In this document: positions 27,101 through 34,889 of the stretch, piece after piece
How positions within the stretch are numbered: position 1 is the first letter of the stretch
How the letters are laid out: the number at the start of each line of letters is the position of its first letter
Origin: Changpingibacter yushuensis
GTDB taxonomy: Bacteria; Actinomycetota; Actinomycetes; Actinomycetales; Actinomycetaceae
Assembly (NCBI RefSeq): GCF_014041995.1
Contig: NZ_CP059492.1
Coordinates: forward strand, 2,542,001 to 2,606,000
Length of the DNA stretch: 64,000 nt
Direction: 5' to 3'
Notes under the pieces: generated by a model
What the model was told of the DNA's origin: nothing
Database searches by the model: none
What the model saw: the letters and a program-made list of their open reading frames with translations, nothing else
Position numbers and translations under genes: made by a program

Positions 27101-29080
27101 CGAATACTCGGACCGCTCACTGTTTCCGAAATCATTGCGCGATCAGACGTTAGTGCAGCTGATATTGCGGACCTGCTACGCCAGGAACGTGCGGTTGCCA
27201 CAATCCTCGGCGGTGGCAATTACATTGCCGCGGCTGAGGACGCCGGAACTCTGGCAGCAATTGGGGCGGTTCCTTCGCCTGAGTTGGCACTTTCGTTAGG
27301 GGCACCGAGCGCCCAAGACCTCACGTCACAAACTAAGCACTTCCCGGCCAGGCAAGAACCACTTCGAGGTCTTATTTCCCGCTATCTACACTCCATCGGT
27401 CCCACCAGCATTGCCCAGATTGAGGATCGCTTCGGAGTGAACCACGGCCTAGTCCTCGATGCCCTGACCCACCTTGAGAAGGCTGGTTCAGTCCGTCGCA
27501 GCCAGTTTGGCGGCGTCGCCGAACGCTGGTGCGACAGAGATGTGGTGCAGCGAATCAAGCGGCGCGCGGCCAAGCGCGCCCGGCAAGCCATCACACCTGC
27601 CACAAGTCCCCAGTTCGCCAGTTTTCTTTTACAGTGGCAGTACGGAGGAGGTCAGTTAACTGGAGTTGACGGCGTGCTGAGCGTGGTTGAACAGCTCTGT
27701 GGCCTGCCGTTGGTTGCTTCCACAATCGAGAGCCTCATACTGCCCCAAAGAGTTGCTGACTACTCTCCGGCTCTCCTTGACTCATTGGTTGCTGCGGGTG
27801 AGGTTGTGTGGGTGGGCGAAGGGGATTACGGCGACGCCGAGGGCCGTGTCAGCCTACATCTTCGTGAGACACTCAGTTCCACCCTGCGCCCGCGCAATAG
27901 CGATGTGCAGTCGTCGGTTAGAGACAAGACGGGCCCGGCACAACGGTACGTGACCGCTGCGGAAGGCCAGACGAACTCACCAGAAAGCCAACCGGAGGGC
28001 GTGGTGGGCCATGCCCCTTCACCCGATCAACTTCCCTTATCCTCGTGGATCGTCCAGCAGCTCAACGGAGGCCGCGCCGAGTTCGGCCGGGATCTCCTTG
28101 CGCAAGCGCAGAAGGCCTTCCCCGGGCTTGATCCCAGTTCGTTCGCAGACGAAATGTGGCGCTTAGCGTGGGAGGGAACTCTCACCTCTGATTCCCTCGG
28201 GGCACTGCGCGCAGCAATTGCGCCTAACGCAGCCCAGAAGGTTCGCCGCCCTCAACCTCGGCGCCGCACGCTCCGCAACGCCGCCCTTGCCGGCGTCTCA
28301 CCACGCTCCGTGGACGCCAGAATCGCTGGAAGATGGTCGCTCGTGTCAGCCGAAGGCGGCTCAGAATCACAGTGGTACTCCACGGCTCTCGCGCTTCTCC
28401 TAGACCGATACGGCGTAGTGTCCCGAGGCGTCGCGATAGCAGAATCTTTCCCTGGCGGATTCTCCGCAGTCTACGAAGGCCTCAATCAGCTCGAGGAGGC
28501 AGGGCTATGCAGACGAGGTCACTTTGTGGAAGGCGTTGGCGGTGCCCAGTTCGCAACGGCCGCTGCAGTGGATCAGTTGCGCAGCTTCCGCGGTGAATCT
28601 GAGTCCAAGGCCGCCGCGTCCGCCTTGGACGATTCGGCCACGCAACCTACACAAGGGTCTGATCGCCTCGAACCATCCTCATCATCTCTCCCGCAACCAC
28701 GCACTGCGGTGGTGTTATCCGCAACTGACCCAGCAAATCCGTACGGCGCCACCCTAGCGTGGCCGGAGCTCCGCCTGAACGCCAGACCTCGCCGTAATCC
28801 CGGTGCGCTGGTGGTACTGCTCGGCGGAACTCCCGTGCTCTACCTCGAACGTGGCGGCAAAACGGCACTGACGTTTAACGATGATGAAATCACGCGGGAA
28901 GAACGCAGCGCGGCTGCAGCGGAACTAGTCCGAACATGCCGGCGCGGTAATCTCAGTGACTTCGTGATTGAGGCAATCGACGGCGCTCTGCCCTCAAACT
29001 CACCTTGGCACCTTCCCATGCGTGAGGCAGGCCTAGACCGCACGCCCCGTGGGCTAAGCTATATGCGGCCAGCTCGCTGA
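24104..29080 (+). CDS. lhr: Large ATP-dependent helicase, Lhr family
   Basis: 1658 residues, the long bacterial Lhr form. Walker A APTGSGKT near residue 86, DEVHALAATKRG near residue 230, SATVKP, and motif VI QRIGRAGHRVG give the Lhr core helicase. It is followed by a winged-helix/beta-barrel region and a long C-terminal part made of repeated winged-helix domains (Lhr-CTD, about residues 900-1650). Lhr is a 3'-5' helicase induced by DNA damage in mycobacteria. The first 45 residues are polar and poorly conserved. A 7-bp hairpin at 29113-29129 is a candidate terminator. Confidence 0.95.
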   Translation: MADGDGSHQARRSAETPSAAARRGTSESLGAASPHEASRDDSPDCSALLQFSPLVRRWFLEQFNAPTLAQEQAWDAISQEQNSLVIAPTGSGKTLAAFLWAIDQLVRSRTASDAIGTMKNLLPSPHASPVGLAPANIEATQVLYISPLKALGVDVHKNLQVPLAGIKGEYRALGLVEPQISVGVRSGDTSAYERRKLRKHPPDILITTPESLYLMLTSGAAETLTAVRTVIVDEVHALAATKRGAHLAVSLERLDDLVLATSGSKPVTRIGLSATVKPASEVARFLGGSHAVHIIEPPANKGIDVRVAVPFKDMSHPEVENLALGVGAAGEANPTDDHRIGSTWPAIEHAIYERVMQAPSTIIFANYRGQTERLTAALNDIHAAGGGTGEIARAHHGSVSKEVRLEVEQALKAGELRCVVATASLELGIDMGAVKQVIQVDSPPSVAAGLQRIGRAGHRVGEVSRAFFYPVHRSHLPEIATLVQRIESKSIESTSVIANPLDILAQQTVAAVSQKALNAQAWFDTVRRSAPFATLNRADFDSVLDLLSGKYPSTEFSEMRPRISWNRETGVLTARPGARQLAIMNGGTIPDRGLYRVEIARESESVPTTESLPARLGTSPKIGELDEEMVFESRVGDVIVLGTSSWRIREITPDRVKVVPAPGQRGRVPFWHGEGLGRPAELGWAIGATVRECLTQTRQNDSIPKQILPGLDPNAAANTLAYLAEAQETAGAVPTDRDFVVEKTRDELGDYQILLQTPLGKAVHSPWALAVGARLRERFGSSFQIMSSNDGIVIRFADVEGEPPGAELFVFDPAEMAEIVQQEVSGSALFAARFRECAGRALLLGGGSPHKRAPLWQQRHRAARLLEVAATYTDFPIVKEAARECLHDVYDLPTLIDTCQRITFQQIRLHEVTTASPSTYARSMLFESVGEFIYQGDTPAAERKLAALSFDTELMEQLLGTAGIQDVFDPDVIREVEAELQHTATTRQVHGSEGVADLLRILGPLTVSEIIARSDVSAADIADLLRQERAVATILGGGNYIAAAEDAGTLAAIGAVPSPELALSLGAPSAQDLTSQTKHFPARQEPLRGLISRYLHSIGPTSIAQIEDRFGVNHGLVLDALTHLEKAGSVRRSQFGGVAERWCDRDVVQRIKRRAAKRARQAITPATSPQFASFLLQWQYGGGQLTGVDGVLSVVEQLCGLPLVASTIESLILPQRVADYSPALLDSLVAAGEVVWVGEGDYGDAEGRVSLHLRETLSSTLRPRNSDVQSSVRDKTGPAQRYVTAAEGQTNSPESQPEGVVGHAPSPDQLPLSSWIVQQLNGGRAEFGRDLLAQAQKAFPGLDPSSFADEMWRLAWEGTLTSDSLGALRAAIAPNAAQKVRRPQPRRRTLRNAALAGVSPRSVDARIAGRWSLVSAEGGSESQWYSTALALLLDRYGVVSRGVAIAESFPGGFSAVYEGLNQLEEAGLCRRGHFVEGVGGAQFATAAAVDQLRSFRGESESKAAASALDDSATQPTQGSDRLEPSSSSLPQPRTAVVLSATDPANPYGATLAWPELRLNARPRRNPGALVVLLGGTPVLYLERGGKTALTFNDDEITREERSAAAAELVRTCRRGNLSDFVIEAIDGALPSNSPWHLPMREAGLDRTPRGLSYMRPAR

Positions 29081-29112
29081 TAGCGCCGCGAAAGGTCCCT
29101 CAGGCTGGCTCA

Positions 29113-29129
29113 GCGTTCGATCCGAACGC
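29113..29129 (+). terminator. Small hairpin after lhr
   Basis: GCGTTCG (29113-29119) and CGAACGC (29123-29129) pair over a 3-nt loop, 32 bp after the stop. No T tract. Confidence 0.4.
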
Positions 29130-29183
29130 CTCCATCGGGCCTGGAGAGCTCCGCTTTGCCACAGATCACCGGTCCCTATGATG

Positions 29184-29207
29184 AGACTTGACCCAAGAAC
29201 AACTGAC
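29184..29207 (+). repeat. att-like direct repeat, left copy
   Basis: 24 bp beginning AGACTTGACCCAAG, identical at 22 of 24 positions to 31205-31228. Interpreted as attL. Confidence 0.65.
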
Positions 29208-29544
29208 GAGATCCGGGAAAATCTCTCTCCCGCCAACTTACGGCCATAAACCGCATGTTTCCGCGGGTTTCATGGCATTATCTCACCGGTTGTTGCCGGC
29301 CGATGCCAGCCAATCTAGTGACCCCGGGAGGGGTTTCTGGTGACCATTCTGGTGACTGACCGATCGAAGCCGAGTCGCACTTTCCTAGAGTGCTCCTCCA
29401 CTCGATAGGCATGCAGCCCATCTAACGCTCCGGAAGATGCCCTGTTCCACCGCCGACGTAACACGTGGGTTTCCCGAACAGCCCTGACTGAACTCGATGC
29501 AACGCAGCAGTGGTTGTCGAAGGTCAAAGCTACCGTCAAACACC
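29208..29544. other. Gene-free left end of the element with repeated 10-mers
   Basis: No credible gene. TTCTGGTGAC occurs at 29335-29344 and 29347-29356 (12-bp period) and again near the other end at 31099-31108. Such short repeats near both ends resemble integrase arm-type binding sites. Confidence 0.45.
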
Positions 29545-29793
29545 ATGGACGAAGAGCGATTCGAGCACTGGTGCGAGGCGCGCGACACGACCGCCATACT
29601 GACCTGCGAGGAAGCATTCGAAGCGGGATGGGATTCTCCGCCACGGATGGGCGCATGGGGTGTGGTGTCCCCGCGCACCTGCGGCGATTGCGGCATCGAA
29701 CAGACGCTCTGGTGGGCACTCACCGTCGAGAAGAAGAGCATCGATGACTGCGCGCCGCAGCAACGTCAATTACTCGCGCGAATATTGAACTAG
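29545..29793 (+). CDS. Small hypothetical protein of the integrative element
   Basis: 82 residues starting MDEERFEHWCEARDTTAIL. It contains a compact Cys pair, PRTCGDCGIEQTLWWAL, that could bind metal, and a conserved-looking GAWGVVSP stretch. I know no function. ATG 29545 is used because the longer frame from 29497 adds unconserved residues. It is on the opposite strand to the other element genes. Confidence 0.55.
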   Translation: MDEERFEHWCEARDTTAILTCEEAFEAGWDSPPRMGAWGVVSPRTCGDCGIEQTLWWALTVEKKSIDDCAPQQRQLLARILN

Positions 29794-29801
29794 GTATCTG
29801 A

Positions 29802-30041
29802 TTAAGGCAGCAGATCGATCATCTGCGGTCGAGCCTTCATTGCGTGAATCACCAGTTCATTGCCGCTGTCGAAGACAAGAACAACCGTCTCCAAGAGCCG
29901 ACCACGAGTGTCGAAACCGAGCCGCAACTGCCGTGCCGGGCTGTTCTCATCCAAGTCCTCGATCCAGACTGCCCACGTCGCCGCCTGAATCGCGTCCTCA
30001 CGGAGCACACCGTGCTTCAACGCCGAATCGTGAACGTTCAC
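29802..30041 (-). CDS. BrnT-like toxin of a type II toxin-antitoxin pair
   Basis: 79 residues. The N-terminal HDSALKHGVLREDAIQA and the later LLETVVLVFDSGNELVIHAMKAR follow the pattern of small BrnT/RelE-fold ribonuclease toxins. The GTG start overlaps the antitoxin stop (GTGA, 30038-30041), so the two are translationally coupled with the antitoxin first. Its survival in an otherwise decayed element fits a stabilising module. RNase activity is inferred from family resemblance only. Confidence 0.68.
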   Translation of the reverse strand: MNVHDSALKHGVLREDAIQAATWAVWIEDLDENSPARQLRLGFDTRGRLLETVVLVFDSGNELVIHAMKARPQMIDLLP

Positions 30042-30301
30042 GTTGCCGACAGATGAAGCGCTTCACGGATAACTTCTGAACGTGACTTGCCCTCACGCTC
30101 TGCGCGTTCGTCGATCGCGGCGATCTCTTCAAGGGTGAGCCGGAGCGCGACTACCTGAGACGGCTCAGCCCCGCGACCTGGGCGTCCACGACCGCGCTTC
30201 TTCAACGCCGCAACATCGTAGCCAGCCTCGGCTTCGGCGGCCCAGGCATCGATCTGATCCTCGGTAACGGGAACCCCATTGATCGTCTCGCGCTCACTCA
30301 T
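30038..30301 (-). CDS. Ribbon-helix-helix (CopG-like) antitoxin
   Basis: 87 residues from ATG 30301. The N-terminal part, INGVPVTEDQIDAWAAEAEAG, is the toxin-binding type of segment. A basic hinge, KKRGRGRPGRG, leads to the C-terminal RHH DNA-binding motif VALRLTLEEIAAIDERAERE...SRSEVIREAL. A longer frame to 30358 has no support. First gene of the pair, presumably autorepressing. Overlaps the toxin start by 4 bp. Confidence 0.8.
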   Translation of the reverse strand: MSERETINGVPVTEDQIDAWAAEAEAGYDVAALKKRGRGRPGRGAEPSQVVALRLTLEEIAAIDERAEREGKSRSEVIREALHLSAT

Positions 30302-30354
30302 ACCATTAATGTATAACGAAAATACTGACTCGGCAAGAGACCTCCTTCGCGTGG

Positions 30355-30818
30355 TCAACTCCTCAGGATCTCATCAAGCACGTCGACGGTAATCGGGTCG
30401 ACCTCCTCGGCACTGACGACGTAGCTGGTTCTCGTGATCTGCTCGTTCGCGTGCCCGAGCAGGCGCGATGCGAGCGTGAGACCCGCCGCGTGCTCGACGA
30501 GTGTCGCGGTCGGGCGGCGGTAGATGTGCGTCGAGTACTGATCGACCTCCATACCGAGCTCCTCAAGGGTCTCGCGGTTGTCGTCGACGAAGGACCGCAG
30601 GAGGCGTTCGTAATTGCTGACGCTGATCGGATTGCCGTTCTTCGTCGCGATAAGCAGCGTTTCCTTCCCCCTTCCCGCCAGGGCGAGGCGACGGCGACGA
30701 TCTGGTGAAGCACCCCGGCGTCATCCCTCGCTCTCGCGCGAGCCCGAACCTTACCTTTCGCGAGCTGGGTGATCTGGATGGTACCGAGTTCTCCGGCGCG
30801 GATGCGGGGCCTACCCAC
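30355..30818 (-). pseudogene. Tyrosine recombinase (integrase) pseudogene with internal deletion
   Basis: The GTG at 30818 opens an arm-binding N-terminus, MGRPRIRAGELGTIQITQLA. About 45 residues later the frame is lost. A second frame then carries the C-terminal catalytic part (ETLLIATKNGNP, STHIYRRPTATLVEH, ASRLLGHANEQITRTSYV), which has the HxxR and LGH motifs. Roughly 250 residues that a complete enzyme of this type would have, including the first catalytic Arg, are missing. The short 65-residue ORF 30355-30552 is only the tail. Transcribed from the excisionase side, as in an xis-int pair. Confidence 0.8.
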
Positions 30819-30834
30819 GGCGACGCTCCTTCAC

Positions 30835-31009
30835 CTAGGCGAGCAGTTCCGCCTGCTCGTAGCAGACGTGCCGTCCGAGCTTGACCCACGGCGGACCGGA
30901 GCGCGTGAGGTCGCCGATCTCCTCCACCGTGCGGACGGGCACGGTGGAGGAGATCGGCGACCTCACGCTGGGTGAGGAAGGCGGGTGCGAGGGGCGGCAG
31001 GAGGTCCAT
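30835..31009 (-). pseudogene. Excisionase (MerR-like helix-turn-helix) pseudogene
   Basis: The start MDLLPPLAPAFLTQREVADLL is a typical Xis/AlpA-like beginning, and the other end, SGPPWVKLGRHVCYEQAELL, is a typical wing. The middle, where the recognition helix should be, has been replaced by the second arm of a 30-bp perfect inverted repeat, shifting the frame. The stop TAG at 30835-30837 lies 17 bp before the integrase start. Confidence 0.72.
30903..30968. repeat. 30-bp perfect inverted repeat inside the excisionase remnant
   Basis: Arms 30903-30932 and 30939-30968 are exact reverse complements with a 6-nt loop (left arm begins GCGTGAGGTCGCCGATC). Coding sense is destroyed by the fold-back, so it arose after gene inactivation or caused it. 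Confidence 0.9.
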
Positions 31010-31204
31010 ACCGGGCAGGAATGTCTCCCACCGGGAGCGTCCGATAACGCTCGGCACTCCCCCGCCCGGCAGCCCAGGAATAAGGTCTGCGACGGAGTTT
31101 CTGGTGACCAAAGTGGTAAAACTGCCCCAAGTGGGCTGAGTTACGGAGTGGGCGGACGGGCTGTTTCGCCGCGGAATCTCGCCATTCTTATAGCTGGGGC
31201 ACCC

Positions 31205-31228
31205 AGACTTGGACCAAGAACAACTGAC
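31205..31228 (+). repeat. att-like direct repeat, right copy
   Basis: 24 bp beginning AGACTTGGACCAAG, matching 29184-29207 at 22 positions. Its last 8 bases form one side of the aminotransferase terminator stem. Confidence 0.65.
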
Positions 31229-31253
31229 TCTTCTTAGAGTGAAGAGTCAGTTG
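31221..31253 (-). terminator. 13-bp hairpin terminator of the peptide-transport operon
   Basis: CAACTGACTCTTC (31221-31233) pairs exactly with 31241-31253 across a 7-nt loop. On the minus strand it directly follows the aminotransferase stop and is followed by TTCTTGG. Confidence 0.8.
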
Positions 31254-32372
31254 TCAGAGCCACGCTGCTCTGGCTGCCGCCACGGCGGCCAGAGCATCAA
31301 CACCCAAGGCATCCGCCAGAGTCTGCACAGCTTCGATAACCGAAAGCAACGAAGCCGCCCGGCCGTAGTGATTCACCCGCAAGAGTTGACCGCGAAGTGA
31401 TCCATTCCCTTGGGTCACTAACCCAGTGTCAAGTGTCAAGAGTGCGGCCGCGGCATCGCCCTGCGGAACTCGAATAGTGGTGGCTATGGGTGCCACGCCA
31501 GCGCCCTTCTGCCACAGTTCAAGGCCCAGTGCTCGCACACCGGCTCGTGTGGCGGCTGCAGCAGCAACGTGGCGCCGATTCACTGCGCCCACACCTTCGG
31601 CCACCACCCGCTCAAGGGCAGCAAGAAGTGCGCGCCCCTCCAGCCACGACGGAAGCCCGGGGATGATGCTCCGATCCGTCCGAAGCCAGTGATCACGCCA
31701 ATCGATGAGGGAAAGGCTCGAAGATCGAGGAGCGCTCTCATTCGCATCAATCAAAGCCCAGGCGTGGTCCGAAACCGCAACAGCGCTGACTCCTGCAGGT
31801 CCCGCAAGGGCTTTCTGACCACCCAGTACCACGATGTCCGCGCCCCACTCAGCCGCGTGCACGGGTTCAGCACCAATGGCAGCAACCGAATCGAGGATCG
31901 TTACCGCTCCAACCTCCTTCGCAGCAGCGAAGATGGTCGAAACATCGTTAGTGCCGCCCGTGGCCGCCTCCGCATGGACAAGCGCAACTACGCTGGGTTT
32001 GATTTCACGAATCGTGGAAGCAACGGCCTGTGGATCGGCGACGTCGTCGAAATCGCTCACAATATCTGTGACATCCGCACCGGCTTCGCGCATCCACTCG
32101 CCAAACCCACCGCCATATGGCCCGGTGACGATGTTGACGGCCACGGTCCCGGCCGAAGCTACAGATCGTGCCACTGCCTCAAGAGCCAGAATTGCCTCAG
32201 CTTGGAACAGGACGACGTCGTTGGTAGTTTCGAAGACGACTGCGCAAAGTTCGGCAATCCTGTCGAGCTCTACTGCCGTAAGCGGTGGCTGATCGAGCAG
32301 CTGTGCCGCAGATAGCAGGGGGTATGCAGGAAGTGTGGTTCGCGTGCTCGCCGCAGCATTATCTTGGCTCAT
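31254..32372 (-). CDS. Class V PLP-dependent aminotransferase-like protein
   Basis: 372 residues of fold-type I. The PLP lysine lies in VVLGGQKALAGPAG near residue 190, with LDSVAAIGAEP (cofactor Asp) upstream and a late Arg in GQLLRVNHYGR for a carboxylate. This is the serine-pyruvate/alanine-glyoxylate aminotransferase group; the substrate is unknown. Last gene of the operon, overlapping the ATPase gene by 4 bp (32369-32372), so it is translationally coupled. It probably processes an amino acid or amine released from the imported substrate. The upstream gene order supports this but does not prove it. Confidence 0.8.
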   Translation of the reverse strand: MSQDNAAASTRTTLPAYPLLSAAQLLDQPPLTAVELDRIAELCAVVFETTNDVVLFQAEAILALEAVARSVASAGTVAVNIVTGPYGGGFGEWMREAGADVTDIVSDFDDVADPQAVASTIREIKPSVVALVHAEAATGGTNDVSTIFAAAKEVGAVTILDSVAAIGAEPVHAAEWGADIVVLGGQKALAGPAGVSAVAVSDHAWALIDANESAPRSSSLSLIDWRDHWLRTDRSIIPGLPSWLEGRALLAALERVVAEGVGAVNRRHVAAAAATRAGVRALGLELWQKGAGVAPIATTIRVPQGDAAAALLTLDTGLVTQGNGSLRGQLLRVNHYGRAASLLSVIEAVQTLADALGVDALAAVAAARAAWL

Positions 32373-33178
32373 AGTTCTTCCTCGTTCTGAATGATGTCGG
32401 TGGCATGATGACGTTCAACCTTGTCAACGGTCCGGCTAGGCAGGCGCGGCACGGCCGCCAGCAGCTCACGGCTGTAGGTGTGGGACGGCCCAGCAAAGAA
32501 GGCACGGGCAGGCGAGTTCTCCACAACGCGACCGGATTGCATGACGACCACAGATTCGCACAAGGCATTGACCACACCCAGATCATGGGAAACGAACACT
32601 AGTGTTAGCCCAAGCTCTCGCCGCAACTGCGCGAGAAGCTCCACCACGCTGGCCTGCACAGAGGCGTCCAGTGCGCTCGTTGGTTCATCTGCAACCAGAA
32701 TCTCCGGTTGGACCGCCAGCGCGCGTGCCAGTGCGATTCGCTGGCGCTGACCTCCAGAAAACTGCGCGGGATACGCATCAAGCGAGGACTCGCTCAATCT
32801 CACCATGGCCATAAGCTCTGCACATCGCGCCCGCACATCGGCCCTCGGAACAACGTTGTGGAAGCGCAGCAGCTCAGAGAGCGTCTGCCGAACCGTCATA
32901 CGCGGGTTCAATGAGGTGTATGGATCCTGATATACCATCTGGATCCGGCGCTTCTGATTGCGCGTGCGCTTGTTAGGAAGAGCTTCGCCATCCACGAGGA
33001 TTTCCCCGGAATCGGCGGAATGAAGCCCGACGACGGCGCGTGCCACCGTGGTTTTTCCGGACCCGGACTCACCAACCAGCCCCACCGCACCACCAGACGG
33101 GACCTCAAATGAAACGGCGTCCGCCGCGGTGAAGTCCCCGAAGCGAACTGTCACGTTTGAAACTGTCAAAGAGCTCAT
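32369..33178 (-). CDS. Dpp/Opp-type ABC transporter ATP-binding protein (DppF-like)
   Basis: 269 residues with Walker [10 protein letters not shown] near residue 35, Q-loop [11 protein letters not shown], signature [15 protein letters not shown], Walker [13 protein letters not shown] and H-loop VSHDLGVV. Pairs with the preceding ATPase to energise peptide-class uptake. It lacks the usual extended C-terminal oligopeptide domain of DppF. It overlaps both neighbours by 4 bp. Confidence 0.93.
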   Translation of the reverse strand: MSSLTVSNVTVRFGDFTAADAVSFEVPSGGAVGLVGESGSGKTTVARAVVGLHSADSGEILVDGEALPNKRTRNQKRRIQMVYQDPYTSLNPRMTVRQTLSELLRFHNVVPRADVRARCAELMAMVRLSESSLDAYPAQFSGGQRQRIALARALAVQPEILVADEPTSALDASVQASVVELLAQLRRELGLTLVFVSHDLGVVNALCESVVVMQSGRVVENSPARAFFAGPSHTYSRELLAAVPRLPSRTVDKVERHHATDIIQNEEEL

Positions 33179-34002
33179 GCCTGTGTGCCACCTTCGGATC
33201 CGCGCCTGTCCGCGGCCGATGCTGCTGAACTACGGGTCTCAAGCTCGGGAACCCCGAGCACGGAACCTACGAGCAGCCGTGTATATGGGGACTTCGGCGC
33301 TGTGATGACCTGCGTGGTGGAACCCGATTCGACGATTCTGCCTGATCTCATAACGATCACCCGATCACAGATGGAGGAAACAACCGCCAAGTTGTGGCTG
33401 ACAAAAAGAATGGTGATGCCACGCTCCTCACGCAGAGAGTTCAGTAGTGCCAGAACTTGGCGCTGAACGGTGACGTCGAGCGCCGTCGTCGGCTCATCAC
33501 ACAAAAGAACATCGGGATTGACCGCCAAAGCGATGGCGATAACTACGCGCTGGCGCTGGCCGCCCGATAGTTGATGCGGGTACCAGCCATACCGCTCAGT
33601 CGGATCGGGAAGGTCCACCGCTCTCATGAGTTCGAGTGCGCGTTCCTTGGCTTGGCGTTTCGCTGAACGCCCCCGGCTCAGATCGTTATTTGCTCGCACG
33701 GCGGCGGCAATTTGGCGGCCAACGGGCTCCAATGGGTCTAGCGCAGTGAGCGGATCTTGAAACACCATACCCACCCGGCCGTGCACATCGACTGAACCCC
33801 CGGCCCTCTCCACGCCATCTGGCAGCAGACCAAGAATTGAGCGGAGCGTCAGACTCTTTCCAGAACCGGATTCACCGACAATACCGAGGGCTTCTCCGGG
33901 TGCGACGTCAAAAGAAACTCCCTCTACAAGCGCGGCAGGTTGCTTGCCGCGAGTGCGCAGGCGCAGGTCCGAAACGCGGACGCTTCCCGATACTTCGCTC
34001 AT
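33175..34002 (-). CDS. Dpp/Opp-type ABC transporter ATP-binding protein (DppD-like)
   Basis: 275 residues from ATG 34002, which overlaps the permease stop (33999-34002); the longer frame to 34143 only reads through the permease gene. Walker [24 protein letters not shown], signature [15 protein letters not shown], Walker [13 protein letters not shown] and VSHNLAVV are intact. First of the two ATPases. Confidence 0.93.
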   Translation of the reverse strand: MSEVSGSVRVSDLRLRTRGKQPAALVEGVSFDVAPGEALGIVGESGSGKSLTLRSILGLLPDGVERAGGSVDVHGRVGMVFQDPLTALDPLEPVGRQIAAAVRANNDLSRGRSAKRQAKERALELMRAVDLPDPTERYGWYPHQLSGGQRQRVVIAIALAVNPDVLLCDEPTTALDVTVQRQVLALLNSLREERGITILFVSHNLAVVSSICDRVIVMRSGRIVESGSTTQVITAPKSPYTRLLVGSVLGVPELETRSSAASAADRRGSEGGTQA

Positions 34003-34889
34003 GACACCCTCCAAGCGTCTCCCAGGCCGTCGGCGAGAAGTGAGAACGAGATTCCGGAGTACACCACCGCGAGACCGGGGATAGCCGAAATCCACCACTT
34101 TGTGGTGATGAAACTCTGACCGTCCGAGATCATGGTTCCCCAATCTGGGGTGGGCGGCTGAACGCCAAGGCCGAGGTAGCTCAGCGTCACCACCGCCACC
34201 ATAATCAGCAGTACCTCAGTCATAAGGAGAACGACGGCTTGTGGCAACACGTTAGGCAGCAGGTGGCGTACCAGAACGCGTGGAAGCGACAAACCTTCGG
34301 CACGCGCGGCTTCCAGCCAACCTGAGGATCGTAGCGAGCGGGTGGCGGCGCGCATGACGCGAGCGTAGCCCACCCATCCCACCAGCGCGAAGGCGGCGTA
34401 GATTCCTTTCTCGCCAACTCCTACCGCGAACACCAGGGCAATGACGATCACGTAGAACGGGAACGCAATCACGGTATCGATGAGCCGTGAAATGACCGTA
34501 TCGAACCATCCTCCGAGGAATCCTGAGAGAATCCCAAGCGTCACGCCAATGATGAAGGGGGCGATCGCCGCAGTGATTGCGATGCGCAGGTCAGTTTGGG
34601 CCGCGTATAGCATCCTCGAGAAGATGTCTCGCCCCAGTTGGTCGGTGCCTAGCCAATGTGCCGACGACGGCGCCCGGAGACCGTTTGTTAGGTTCTGAAC
34701 TGCGGGGTCAAATGGAGCAATGAGGGGTGCGAGGATCGCCAGTGCGGCAAGGGTGACGAACATGATCAGCCCGGCAGTAAAGGCTTTTGAGGCAAGCGCA
34801 CGCCGCCAAAATGGTACGTATTCGGCGCGGGGCGAATCGCCTTCAAGGGTCAGGTCAGCGGCTGGGAGTTTGCTAGCTACGTAGCTCAC
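33999..34889 (-). CDS. Dpp/Opp-type ABC transporter permease (DppC-like)
   Basis: 296 residues. A long cytosolic N-terminus precedes one helix, then the periplasm-facing loop with [16 protein letters not shown], five more helices and the EAA-type loop [21 protein letters not shown]. Forms the membrane channel with the DppB-like partner. It overlaps both neighbours by 4 bp. Confidence 0.93.
   Translation of the reverse strand: MSYVASKLPAADLTLEGDSPRAEYVPFWRRALASKAFTAGLIMFVTLAALAILAPLIAPFDPAVQNLTNGLRAPSSAHWLGTDQLGRDIFSRMLYAAQTDLRIAITAAIAPFIIGVTLGILSGFLGGWFDTVISRLIDTVIAFPFYVIVIALVFAVGVGEKGIYAAFALVGWVGYARVMRAATRSLRSSGWLEAARAEGLSLPRVLVRHLLPNVLPQAVVLLMTEVLLIMVAVVTLSYLGLGVQPPTPDWGTMISDGQSFITTKWWISAIPGLAVVYSGISFSLLADGLGDAWRVS

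Larger units (their letters stand above)
29184..31228. mobile_element. Remnant of an integrative element bounded by att-like repeats
   Basis: About 2 kb between near-identical 24-bp direct repeats, inserted between convergent lhr and the aminotransferase gene. It carries a broken excisionase and integrase next to the right end, an apparently intact toxin-antitoxin pair, one small ORF and no replication or transfer genes. The right repeat overlaps the aminotransferase terminator hairpin, suggesting integration into a terminator. The element should no longer be able to move by itself. Confidence 0.72.

Noticed and set aside
29315-29741. Minus-strand ORFs of 118-134 codons in the left end of the element
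   Set aside because: They overlap the better-supported 82-residue plus-strand gene and are Arg/Ser-rich without domain features.
31569-32315. 248-codon plus-strand ORF opposite the aminotransferase gene
   Set aside because: Shadow of a well-supported class V aminotransferase; composition is not protein-like.
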